Positions 24,637 through 34,334 of a DNA stretch of 64,000 nt are shown piece after piece; position 1 is the stretch's first letter; the number at the start of each line of letters is the position of its first letter. Below the pieces are notes generated by a model. That model was given only the letters and a program-made list of their open reading frames with translations, had not been told where the DNA came from and searched no databases. This DNA comes from Typhlomys cinereus (taxonomy: Eukaryota; Chordata; Mammalia; Rodentia; Platacanthomyidae): the NCBI GenBank assembly GCA_023101885.1, contig JALPQD010000206.1:2522454-2586453 (forward strand), in the 5' to 3' direction. The position numbers were made by a program, and so were the translations under genes.

Positions 24637-24677
24637 GTTCTGTGAATTCTGTGACTCTAGAGAACCCTAACTAATAC
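24162..24677 (+). repeat. ERVL 3' LTR with AT microsatellite
   Basis: Begins TGTGATAGTTAAGCC and ends CCCTAACTAATACA, typical ERVL-type ends. A CATATAAAAAGG-like TATA region lies near 24322 and AATAAA near 24561. A pure (AT)n run of about 64 bp (24571-24635) follows the polyadenylation signal. Confidence 0.85.
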
Positions 24678-25703
24678 ATATGGTATTATAACTTAAAGAT
24701 CTTCCTGGGGTCATCTCTTGTCTAAGATGTATACAGAGCATGTCCGAGAATATACTACAAGTTGACTCTCTCTAAGTTTGGTAGGACTAAGTATTCTCAT
24801 TTTTTATTTAGTCCCTGGACACAGGAAGGGGAAATCTCTCTTTTTGTTTTAGTTTAGTGGACCTGGACTTGGGGAAAGGACACATGGCTCAGCAGAGTTT
24901 TGCCAAGCACTATATAAACTCAACGACTAGATTTTAATCCGATCCCACCCTAGACCGTGTTATCACCATGGAAACGCAGAACTGGCCCAATTGAATCCCA
25001 TGGTTTTAAGAGATCTTGGGATCTCGCCATGGTACTACAAACTCAAGCATAAAGATATAACAGGTTTCCCACTTCAGGCCGACATTCACTCACACATTCC
25101 CACAGAGGTTAAAACATTCCTCCCACATTTTAAAGGTTCCCTTTTCTTCCCCTTCCAGGAGAAGCCTATTCCAAAAGGTGAGCAGAGATTGGTTTAGCAG
25201 AGTCTTTTTTACCATGAAGTCCAAAATTTAGAAAAACTCCCTAGCTGGCCTTGAGTCTGTTTTGAGCAGTAGCTAGGTGAGGCCTCAGTTTCTGTTGGGC
25301 AGGGCCTTGGCTTCTCCTGCTGGTCTGATCTTGAGTAGAGCCCACCTCCATGGGGGTAGGGAGGGCCCTGGTTTCAGACTTTCCTAGTTTTCACTTGTCA
25401 CAGATAAGCTTCTTGCTGTCCTTGAGAAGTTGGGATTTTATGAGCAACCAAATTCCTGCTTAATCAAAACAGACAATTTAAGTACATTTGAATGCATAAA
25501 GATTAATTCTTAATCTATTTTTGAGGCTCAATGTCTTTTCTTCTATAGCATGAAAGAAGCCTAATGTGTATTTTTTCTTTTAATTACCATTACGTTTTAA
25601 TCTTTTTATAAACCTAACACTCCATAAACCTTTATAGCATACTTAAACATTTTTTCTTTTTTTTTATTTTCATAGTCTGTATTGTTATAAAGTTCAAATT
25701 CAA

Positions 25704-25800
25704 AAGGAAAGGAAAAGGGGGGAGGGAGCAAGGGGATCCAGGGAAGGGTGGAGGTAGGGAGGGGAATGGGGTACCTTGGAAAAAATAAATAAATATTAAA
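25704..25800 (+). mobile_element. Very short L1 3' end (97 bp)
   Basis: Contains only the purine-rich 3' UTR end and tail. Flanked by AAAGTTCAAATTCAA (25689-25703) and AAAGTTTAAATTCAA (25801-25815), a 15-bp duplication with one mismatch. An extreme 5' truncation. Confidence 0.85.
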
Positions 25801-26014
25801 AAAGTTTAAATTCAAGATAAATCTGAAAAATAACAGGAAAGAAAAAGAAAAGAAGTATTCCATATGCTATAGCATTTGAAAAATATAGCTTAAGCTGTGA
25901 AATTGAGAATTTTCACCATAGCATTGGGTAGATTCTATCATTACAGGTGCATGTTCAAAAATATCAATGATACATATTTCCTAAATCAAGTTGTATTTTT
26001 ATATACATTTTTTC

Positions 26015-26081
26015 ATTATTATTTCCGCTCATACAAACTTAATAGGTACACCAGTTCCCTCTCTCCTCCTCCTCCCCCCGA
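26015..26081 (-). mobile_element. Very short L1 3' end (67 bp), reverse
   Basis: Plus-strand reading TTTCCGCTCATACAAACTTA is the reverse of the L1 3' terminus. Flanked by ACATTTTTTC at 26005-26014 and 26082-26091. Confidence 0.8.
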
Positions 26082-26536
26082 ACATTTTTTCTAAGTTACC
26101 AACTCATAAACCTCCTGTACACATTTTAATTTTTAAGTAAGATTTTTATCCTATAAACTTTCTTTTAAACCTCTTGCACATCCAAGTAACATACATGTTT
26201 TTTCATATTTTCTTTATCCTACTTGATGGTTTCCTGTTGTCTTCACATTAATTATCCTGTAGAAATGTCCTTTAAAAGAGGTAATAACAGTAGACCTCAT
26301 CTTAAAAATCATTATATCCGAATTAAGTTAGCAAGATTGTAGCAGAACACAGTAGTACACCTGGAATTAGAAATCAGACTTGTCCCCAAGGGAGGGAGCT
26401 CATTCATACCAGGAGAAGGAAGAAATTCCAATGAATTTCTCAGAAATCAGTTTTTCTTTCTGGCTGCTAGATATGTTGGTATTACACATGGGGAAACAAA
26501 CTTTTAAAGGAATTACAAAAGTGATGTTATCAGATC

Positions 26537-28626
26537 TTAGGTAAAAACACAATACCACCTTTTGTGAAGCTTCATAAAAATCAAGATAAAACAAGATAAA
26601 AGAATCCCCAGAGGATTTTTCCAATCCTCTTGAGTGCACTCCACGCCACCCAGTGTGAATCCCTCCAAGCAATTGGCATGCTTGCCAGCCCCGTGGCTTT
26701 CCCTGCCCTGCCAGTCAAGAGCGGGGTGCCCAGGATAGCTTGCTTTTTGCTCTGGTGGTGCCGTGCAAGAAGTTGGCGGCCCTGAAGTTGTGCGGGGAGC
26801 CAGAAGCAGCTGCTCTGGCTGCTCATCCCCCTGGCCAGGGGCCAGCAGCTCTATGCACTGCTGGCAAGCATTATTTGTCTCAGCCACGCCCAGGGCCCAC
26901 ATCTCTGTGCACCATTCCTGGTGCACGCACAGTGCTGGAGTACCATCCAGTGTAGAGTCCCCCAAATGGCGTGCATGCCTGCCGTCCCCATGGCTTCCTG
27001 CACCCTGCCATGGCTCAGCGGCGGGGCACCCGGGATGGCTTGCTTTTGGCTCCAGGTGCCCTGGAGCTGCACAGAGAGCCTGAAGCGGCTCTGAGTTTTC
27101 CTTCCAGTGGAATCCCTTCCTATACCTGGGGCAGGGTTGGGAGAGAGGCTTGGTCCCTTCTCCTCCCCTTGATGACCCTTGAGTCCCTTGTTGGCACCCC
27201 TGCTTAAAATGACCCAATTCTCCACATTGAAAACATACTCCCTTCTTGTTTTGTTTTTCTCCCCTCTCCTTGGGCAGAGCTACAGCATGCAGCCAGAGTC
27301 TCTGTCTGGGCTTGTAATCCAGTTGCCAGAGCTTGGGTCTGGTGCTTCTGAATTCCAACATCTTGAGAGGCTATGATCCAAAAGCTCAGGGATCTCTCTT
27401 TGAGACCTATACATGTAGTTTTATGGTCTCCATTCATCCCTTTCCAAACCTGGACTTTTAGAAATTGCTCTCTCAGGGGATCCGGGGGAAGTTTTCTCTT
27501 AATCTCCTGTTTTACCCTTGAAATAAATTCAGGGAGGGTATCATTTGGCTTCTGTCTTATGCCCCCAATGGGTGACTCAGTCGGCCCCTCATCTAATTTC
27601 CTCCAGGCATTTAGACCCGCCTGACGGACCTGTTCCCAGTAGGGTGCTGGAATGACAGCCTGTTGCTGCCCTGTGGCATATTGATCATTAGCCCTTGTGC
27701 ACATCCCAAAGGTGATAGGAACCACACGATTAGCGGCCTGATTCTTCTGCCTGTACCCTATATTCCTCCCTGAAGAGTGCAGTCCACTTAATGAAATGAG
27801 GACCTGACAAAACTGCCTTGGCAAAGTCATACCAATCCCTGGCCACCCAGGACTGATATGCCAGATTCTGAAGAATTTATCAGTCCAGGGTGAATTTGGA
27901 CCGTCCTCAGAAACCACTTTTCTGAGTTCCTTAAGCTCTTTTACTTCCCATGGATACCAATTTTCAGGTCCATTCCCCCCAGGATTAAAGCCTGTGTTAA
28001 ACAGACTCATGAGGAGGGGAAGGAGGAGGAGGAGGTCCCTCGGAGAAAGGGACTCCTGTTTGGGACTTCAGAGGCCTGCATACAGAAGCAGCACCTCCCT
28101 TTTTGGCTTCTGGAGGAGTGATAGATCAGTATATATGAGAAAGGAAGCAGGTTTCTGCCTTTTCTCTGGCTCAGAAACGATTGCAACTTTGTTCCTCACC
28201 TCTACCTTATGTGCCTCAGCCCTTTCTTTATCAAATTTCTCCCACTCTGCTTTTTCTTTGGTGGGGCTGAGCACAATCTCCCTTTCCCGTTACCAGATTT
28301 TCCTCAGGAGAGGCTGAGATAGTGATCTTGTGTGGTGGCTGAATGGCTTCTGGGTGGAAGGAGGCTTTTAGAGCAGAGATAGTGGGGTAAAAGCTCAGAG
28401 GGAGTGATATCCCAAAGTGCTTCTCCCTTTCCTTTGCTAAAATCTCCACCCATGCCCACATAGTCCAAGAGAACAGATTAGAAACAGGGACCCTAAATGC
28501 CAATTCCAAAATCATCTGCCATGTTTTTTCAGCTGCCAAGTCAGAGATTTCCAACTCCTGACTTTTTAACATGAGTCACAGCAACTTCAGCGTTGGATCA
28601 TTATCTGAACTAGTTGCATTACCCAT
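26537..28626 (-). pseudogene. gag: Class II ERV gag, disrupted
   Basis: The frame starts at about 28626 with an MGN start, as expected of a myristoylated matrix protein. It has a stop within about 17 codons and continues in pieces (28231-28572, 27204-28010, 26537-27361). The 27204-28010 piece reads as capsid, with a major-homology-like region (LPEFISRVKQEI, about 27530). A nucleocapsid zinc knuckle CFQCGELGHFKQGC (C-X2-C-X4-H-X4-C) lies at about 27230. A second knuckle-like CPRYRKGFHW has lost its final Cys. Downstream the reading frame enters a Gly/Pro/His-rich region with a ~297-bp repeat. Frameshifts and stops make it non-functional. Confidence 0.8.
26651..27100. repeat. Diverged tandem repeat, period ~297 bp, in gag 3' region
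   Basis: CAGTGTGAATCCCTCCAAGC (26651) and CAGTGTAGAGTCCCCCAAAT (26948) begin two related units. Shared blocks include GGGGTGCCCAGGATAGCTTG against GGGGCACCCGGGATGGCTTG. The second unit is incomplete. Confidence 0.7.
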
Positions 28627-28652
28627 ACTAAGGGTCTCACTTACCCCAAGAT

Positions 28653-28671
28653 GACCCCATGTTGAGCACCA
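28653..28671 (-). promoter_or_regulatory. Retroviral primer-binding site, tRNA-Lys(1,2)-like
   Basis: The minus strand reads TGGTGCTCAACATGGGGTC a few bases inside the 5' LTR. It resembles the complement of the 3' end of tRNA-Lys(1,2), with a few transition-type differences. It supports a class II (ERVK) assignment. Confidence 0.75.
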
Positions 28672-28676
28672 GATAA

Positions 28677-29108
28677 TGTGGGGTTCAGACTCATGTCACC
28701 AGCTCTCGGCTGACTGGATGGAAAGGAGTGAATGAGCTGTCTGACTGTTCCCAGCCCTCCGAGAACATTCAGACACAACAGGGAGTCAAGTCAAAGCAAG
28801 AACTCAGTTTATTGTGGGTTGTGCAGCAGTTTATAAAGACAAGAGACCGCAAGGCATGAAACAGGCTGCCAATTGTATTAAAGATCAGCACGGCATGCAG
28901 GTTTCTTGGGCTAGGGGCCGCATTATGGAACTCTTATGAACCAATCAGGGTTCCCTGTGATGCAAACAGGTTTACGCATAGCACACTAGCTCCCAGCGCC
29001 ATCTTAGGTCCCATGTGCTCGGTTACTCCCTCCTCGCTTCCTCCTAGAGCCACCTTAGGTTCCATGTGCTTGTTTATACCCTGGGATAATTCCTGGGTGG
29101 GCCCAACA
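28677..29108 (-). repeat. Provirus 5' LTR with internal duplication
   Basis: Plus-strand ends TGTGGGGTTCAG and GGGCCCAACA match the 3' LTR. It carries an extra ~51 bp: AGCGCCATCTTAGGTCCCAT (28995) is followed by the similar AGAGCCACCTTAGGTTCCAT (29046). The 3' LTR has this motif once. Confidence 0.88.
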
Positions 29109-29290
29109 ATAGTAAAGGCTATATACAACAAAACTGAGGTAGACTTAATTCTTAATGGAGAAAAACTGAAAATATTTGCACTTACATCAGCAGTGGGATG
29201 AGACTGTCCACTCTTAACCATTTTTCATCAGTATTGTGCTTGAAGTCCTAGTAAGGGCAATAATGCAGTAGAGGAATGTGGGAAATAAGA
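29109..29290 (+). mobile_element. Old L1 ORF2 fragment, right part
   Basis: Reads as reverse-transcriptase sequence (VKAIYNK, then LNGEKL) and continues the fragment at 10762-10813. Heavily decayed, lost by about 29290. Confidence 0.65.
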
Positions 29291-30989
29291 ATCACCTTAG
29301 GCCTAAGCAGTTGGAGACTGATGTGCAGTTCCTTGGAATGCATTCCTGGAATCAGTTCAGCAAGCCAACTCAGGAACACAGATATCTTGCAAACAAGATA
29401 AAATCTCTCTCCTGACTAAACTCAAAGGAAAACCTGTCCTGTACACTGGACAAAGTACAAGATATACATGTGGAGCTGCAATCTAGTTAATGACTGGTTT
29501 CAGGACCATCCTGATGCACTAAGATTATTGCTTCAGGGGAATCTTTATTTTTGATTCCTTCTTCCTGCTTTGAGCTAAATAAAAAGGGGTAGTAACTAAC
29601 ACTAGGCACCTTCAGTTCACCACTTGTGACACTGATCGCTGGCATGTGACAAGGATCCCTTTACACAAGACTATCTTACATTCTAATTTCTCTTGATGCC
29701 ATGGATAGATACCTTAAATACTTAGGAAATTACTCATGCAGGCAGTTTCAGATTATATAATGAAGGAGACTAACACAGCATCGGAATATGAGAGAAATGG
29801 CCACATCACATTCACAACAAGAACAGAGGAGGAGGGCAAATCCATACCTGATAACTTGCTAATCTGTCACTTTGGCAGCTTATAAACCCAGCCATCTCTT
29901 AATCAAATCAATCATAGCTATCCTTTTTTCTTTCTCTGATAATACAGTATTCACAAGGCAATTTATGAAGTTGTCTTGAGGCTGCGAAAGAAAAGCCAGC
30001 AAAGAAGAATCACAGGAACACAGAATTAGATAGGAAAGAAAAGTGGGCCAAGAGTGTTGGGATGCAAAGTCTCTCATCAGAAAGCAGTGAGATTCCAGAG
30101 TCCACTATGATATCTTAATGCTACACAGGGTATTTGAGTAGGGTTTAGTGTTATATTAATTTGGGGTGGAATCAGGTTGGGAGATTTTGATTGACTGAAA
30201 AGGGATAAGGAAATGACATATTTCCACCACATGCTCAGATGAATGGATTATGATATCAGGAGAGTCAGCATTCATGAGTTTTTTCATAATCTACCTTCCA
30301 AGCAATTCAATAGTTGAATCTTCCACTTAAAAAATTCCCTCAATCTTAACATCTTGTGTTCAAGGGTCTCAAAAATATCAGTGGGTAGAGTCAAGTGTTC
30401 TGCAGCTTTGCATAGGTAAAGAATTCATTATTCTATCTCTTCTCAGCCTCATATACTTTTTGTAAGGAGTCAAATCTCCTTTGGTCATAGGGAATATACT
30501 GTACATGAGTCTCCACCAGGTCATGCTCAATACATCACTCACCATAATATACAACTCTCCAGGAAAAACAATCCTTCTGCTGCTAGACTGGACCTTCTGA
30601 CATCAATTATTAAATCACATGTGGACTTGTTCATTGCCTGACTCTAGCAAAATAATTCCCCATATACTTACTTAAAGGTTCATCTCTCAATTGTCAAGCT
30701 GATCCCTAGACTAATTGTCACAGAAACTACAAAGAAACCATTGTAATATAGGTCAGAATATAACAACAATTCTTAGAATTTTGAATGTGTCTCCGAGGTA
30801 TTGGATTATTCCAATTCTATTATATAAATAAATATAAATATGTATAATCAATATTCTGATTAAATTGAGTACTGTCATAATTTTCTTCTGTGTGGCATCA
30901 GGAAAATAAAACGCTATGAGAAGGGAGACAGAAACCCAGAGAGAAAATCTTTTCCTCAAAAAAGCAAATAAACACTACAACTTAAGATT
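29291..30989. other. No recognised feature
   Basis: AT-rich, no coding support. Possibly very old repeats. Confidence 0.5.
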
Positions 30990-31196
30990 AGCAATACGTC
31001 TCAGTGTGTAAAGGCACATGTACACAAATCTGTTAACCTGAGTTGAGTTCAATCACTGAAACACACATGGTAGAAGGAGAGAAACAATTTTTCAGTGTTG
31101 TCTTCTGACCTCAACATGTATGCTGTGGAGGTACATATGTAGCTGTTCTCTCTTTCTTGCCAACTCTTTTGTTCTACAAATAAATAAAATATTTTT
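30990..31196 (+). mobile_element. Old diverged tRNA-derived SINE
   Basis: A degraded B2-like layout: GCAATACGTCTCAGTGTGTA (A-box region), GAGTTCAATCACTG (B-box-like), then a body and an AAATAAATAAAAT tail. No flanking duplication was identified. Confidence 0.5.
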
Positions 31197-31439
31197 TTAA
31201 ATTAAGGTGTATATATTTGGGGATAAAAACAAATGATAGTAGTTTGTTTCATTTTTATGTATTTTTATGTAGATTGGTAATAAACATAAAATGTTTAACT
31301 TAGAGGTAATAAACATAAAATGTTCAACTTAGAGGTAATAAACATAAAATGTTCAACTTAGAAAAATGAAAATCAAACTACATATAGACACTATCTTCAT
31401 GTAGACAAAATGAAATTATTTAAAAAATTTTTCAGGGGG

Positions 31440-31649
31440 GGCTGGAGAGGTGGCTCAGGGCTTAAGCCTCTGCCTTGCAGGCGGAAGGTCCTGAGTTTGG
31501 ATCTTAGACCCCATGTATAGATGCCAGACAGAAGCAGGGGGCGGCCTGAATTTCTGGTCCTGGTAAGGTGGAGCCTGTGAATCCTGGGGCAGAGTAAATG
31601 AGGAGGAGGTGGAGGCATCCGTGGTGGTTCCCGAATTAGCCCGTGGTTC

Positions 31650-31703
<54 letters not shown>

Positions 31704-31739
31704 TACACATGCATACACCCACACACAATTGAATAAAAG
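31440..31739 (+). mobile_element. tRNA-derived SINE with CA microsatellite
   Basis: Same young family as 2262. CA run at about 31653-31698; tail TTGAATAAAAG. Flanked by a 15-bp duplication AAATTTTTCAGGGGG at 31425-31439 and 31740-31754. Confidence 0.92.
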
Positions 31740-31754
31740 AAATTTTTCAGGGGG

Positions 31755-31910
31755 AATGTGGTTCAAGGTTTAAAGTAATTGTTTCATAGATTAAAAAAAA
31801 CATGAGTTTGAGTCCCAAATGTCATTATGTATACCTGGTGGATATGGAGGTGATCTGTAATTCTGATCCTGCATGGAAAGGACTGGAAAACCCAAATGTG
31901 AAACAGAAAA
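31755..31910 (+). mobile_element. Possible old SINE, head part
   Basis: GTGGTTCAAGGTTTAAAGTA and GAGTTTGAGTCCCAAAT resemble degenerate A and B boxes, and the body GGTGATCTGTAATTCTGATC is SINE-like. Weak. Confidence 0.4.
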
Positions 31911-32512
31911 GTGGAAAAGTAATACAAGAGGAACACATATATCACCCTTGGGACAACTAAGCACATGCACACACACAACTGTCCTGCTATGCATATCTCT
32001 AAATATACATGGAAATATACATACATATGCATTTACACAAAATAAATGTGCAGAATTGAAGCCAATGCAATCTGGTTGAAGGAAAGAAATTAGTCTAGTC
32101 ATTATGGAAATTACTATGGGGGCTACTATGAAACAAAAACTGAAAATGCACATCTACTGTAAACCATCTAGATTTCTTCTATGGTCATAGTAATTGAATT
32201 TAGTCAGTAAAAGAACAACAATTTTGTTACTTGGAAAGGATTGGAGAATTAGTTGTAAAAAGCATAAATTTATTGTACTCATGAATAATACTGAAAGAAC
32301 AAAAATGAAAAAATTAAGAAAGTTGAAGCAAGAGTTCAGCACATGTATTACCCTTCTGAGCTCCATAGTGAGCTCCATAGATCGCCCTGCAATTGGGACC
32401 TTCTCAATAAGTGAATCATTAAACACTGAAAACTGTATTTCTTTTTAGAGACACATAAAGTTATTGTAATTTGTGGAATCTGCCCTTTTTAAAATTAAAT
32501 TATTTGTTTACT
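31911..32512. repeat. Local duplication, copy 1
   Basis: Similar to 33287-34300 over its whole length. Anchor CTCTAAATATACATGGAAAT occurs at about 32001 and 33371; AGAGACACATAAAGTTATTG near 32447 and 34231. Divergence by eye is roughly 10%. Content is unrecognised. Confidence 0.8.
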
Positions 32513-32775
32513 CTGTGAGTGTGTGTGTGTGTGTGTGTGTATCAAAGGGTACTGTGTGTCTCTGTGGAAGACCAAGGGTGAATTGGGGAATCATCCTGGA
32601 TTGCTTCTACCTCCTTGTTGCTTCTCTCTGTGATTTCCTAGGCTCTGCCCACCAGAGCCTAAAATGCAAGTAGCTGGTGTTTCTGCCTGTTGTTTATATG
32701 TGGGACCTGGAATCTGAATTCAGGACCTTCTCCTTGGGAGGCAGGGTCTTAACATCTTAGCCATCTCTTAAATCT
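32513..32775 (-). mobile_element. Old SINE, reverse, with TG microsatellite
   Basis: Starts with a GT run (32517-32540) and ends AACATCTTAGCCATCTCTT, the reverse of a degenerate A-box region. The body keeps the layout of the young family but is heavily diverged. Confidence 0.6.
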
Positions 32776-33286
32776 TCCCTGAGAAGGTAATTATCCACAC
32801 AGTTAAGGAATACATGATAAAGATCTTGGAACTTTGTGATCAAATGATGTTTCATCATATTGCTCTGAGCATATGAAACATTGCTAGTGTTTTTGATTAA
32901 AAAATTCATACAATATTATCAGTTTCAAGCATTTGGAGCTAGTATGGCATGTTTTACTTTTGCCTACACTTACATATTTCTCAAACTAAACTTTTTTCTG
33001 TTTTATTACTCACAGTCTTTTCAATTAATTTCGGTCATCTTATTCACCTCATACCAACCCTCTTCACATGAAGAATCTTAATTTTCCCTCAAAATTTCTT
33101 TCCTGTTCTTATGTGTTGCATTCTCTGTGTGTCCCACTGAGTCCAGCAAAACCTTCCTGTTCTAGCATGTTTGCTCACTCACTGCACTACAGGAAACATG
33201 ACTGAAGCAAGTGAGTTCCCGCTATCCCTTCACCATTAGTCAACAGCACTCACTAAGATAGAGGTGGAGCCACAATGGAACAGATA
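32776..33286. other. No recognised feature
   Basis: No gene or repeat recognised. Confidence 0.5.
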
Positions 33287-34300
33287 GGTGGAAAAGTAGT
33301 CCATGAGGAACATATACATCACCCTTTGGACATAAGCACAAGCACACAGACAAGTGTCCTGCTGTGCATATCTCTAAATATACATGGAAATATGCATACA
33401 TATCCATTTACACAAAACAAATGTGGAGAAATAGACACCATCACAAAGGTTAAAGGAAGAAAATTAGTCCAGTCAATATGGAAATTACTATGGGGCTACT
33501 ATAACAAAACTAAAAATTCACTCCAGTACAAACCATCTAGACTTCTTCCATGGTCATAGTAAATGAATTTAGTCAGTATAAGAGCAACAGTTTTGTTATT
33601 TGAAAAGGAATAAGGAGACGATTGGAGAATTAGTTGTACAAAGCATATATTCATTGTACTCATGTATAAGATTCTTTTTTTTTAACATTTTTTATTATCT
33701 CCGCTCATACAAACTTAATAGGTACACCAGTTCCCTCCTTCCCTCCTCCTCCCCCCGACCCTCTGCTCACCCTCCCCTCACCCCTCTCTCCCCACCCCCC
33801 AGTGCCTCCCATCCCCCAATCCCCAGGGAATCCTTTAATGTGCATGCCAAACTCTCCTCTGGGTCCTCCTCTCTGATGATGTACAAGGACCCAGCGGCAT
33901 TTCCCTGAAACTTTCCTTTGTTCCCCTTAAGCATAGAAACACTATTTTGGCTGTCAATCCCTTGCCTCCAAGGATCTTGGTGCTTTTAGCAAATGCTAGA
34001 CTTTGTGGGGTCAATAGTGTGTTGGACATTGCGCAGGGCATGCAAAGGGAGAGATTCATGTATAAGATTCTAAAAGAATAAAAATGAAAAATTTAAGAAA
34101 GTTGAGGCAAGAGTTTAGCACATGTGTTATTCTTCTGAGCTCCATAGTAAGCTCCATAGATCACCTGCAATACACAGTGGAACCTTCTCAGTAAGTGAAT
34201 CATTAAATACTAAAAACTACAGTTCTTTTAAGAGACACATAAAGTTATTGTGATTTGGGGAATCTTCCCTTTTTAAATTTTATTTATTTATTTACTCTAT
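33287..34300. repeat. Local duplication, copy 2, split by an L1 tail
   Basis: Counterpart of 31911-32512 at an offset of about 1.37 kb, interrupted by the L1 fragment at 33676-34055. The L1 is absent from copy 1, so the duplication predates that insertion. Confidence 0.8.
33676..34055 (-). mobile_element. 5'-truncated L1, 3' UTR only
   Basis: Plus strand starts with a T-run and the reversed L1 3' end (CCGCTCATACAAACTTAATA). Flanked by a 16-bp duplication TCATGTATAAGATTCT at 33660-33675 and 34056-34071. Confidence 0.93.
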
Positions 34301-34334
34301 CCCTCTCTGACTCTCTTTCTCTCCCTAATTATTT

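Larger units (their letters stand above)
21111..24677. mobile_element. Composite ERVL/MaLR element with outward-facing inverted LTRs
   Basis: Left end: a MaLR-type LTR plus internal sequence on the minus strand (21111 to about 22085). Right end: ERVL pol plus LTR on the plus strand (about 22086-24677). The outer ends are TGTTGCAGTC and CTAATACA, so TG...CA overall. TATGG precedes the left end (21106-21110) and follows the right end (24678-24682). Both outer ends are U5 ends, unlike a normal provirus. The two LTRs are related but of different subfamilies. Confidence 0.7.
24678..26536 (-). other. Provirus internal sequence with two tiny L1 tails
   Basis: AT-rich noncoding sequence with no retroviral protein similarity, lying between the composite element and the end of the gag-linked frame. 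Apart from the L1 tails at 25704 and 26015, nothing is recognised. If native, it replaces the pol region that an autonomous class II provirus would have here. Confidence 0.45.
10814..29108 (-). mobile_element. Class II (ERVK-type) provirus, disrupted by nested insertions
   Basis: The LTRs at 10814-11194 and 28677-29108 lie on the same strand and are flanked by the same 5 bp, ATAGT (10809-10813 and 29109-29113). Beside the 5' LTR is a primer-binding site resembling the complement of tRNA-Lys(1,2); beside the 3' LTR is a polypurine tract (11195-11213). gag lies next to the 5' LTR. No pol or env similarity is seen in the remaining native sequence, so the provirus was probably non-autonomous or internally deleted. 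About 10.5 kb of the span is later insertions. Confidence 0.8.

Noticed and set aside
24483..24674. Ile/Tyr repeat frame
   Set aside because: Translation of the AT microsatellite inside the ERVL LTR.
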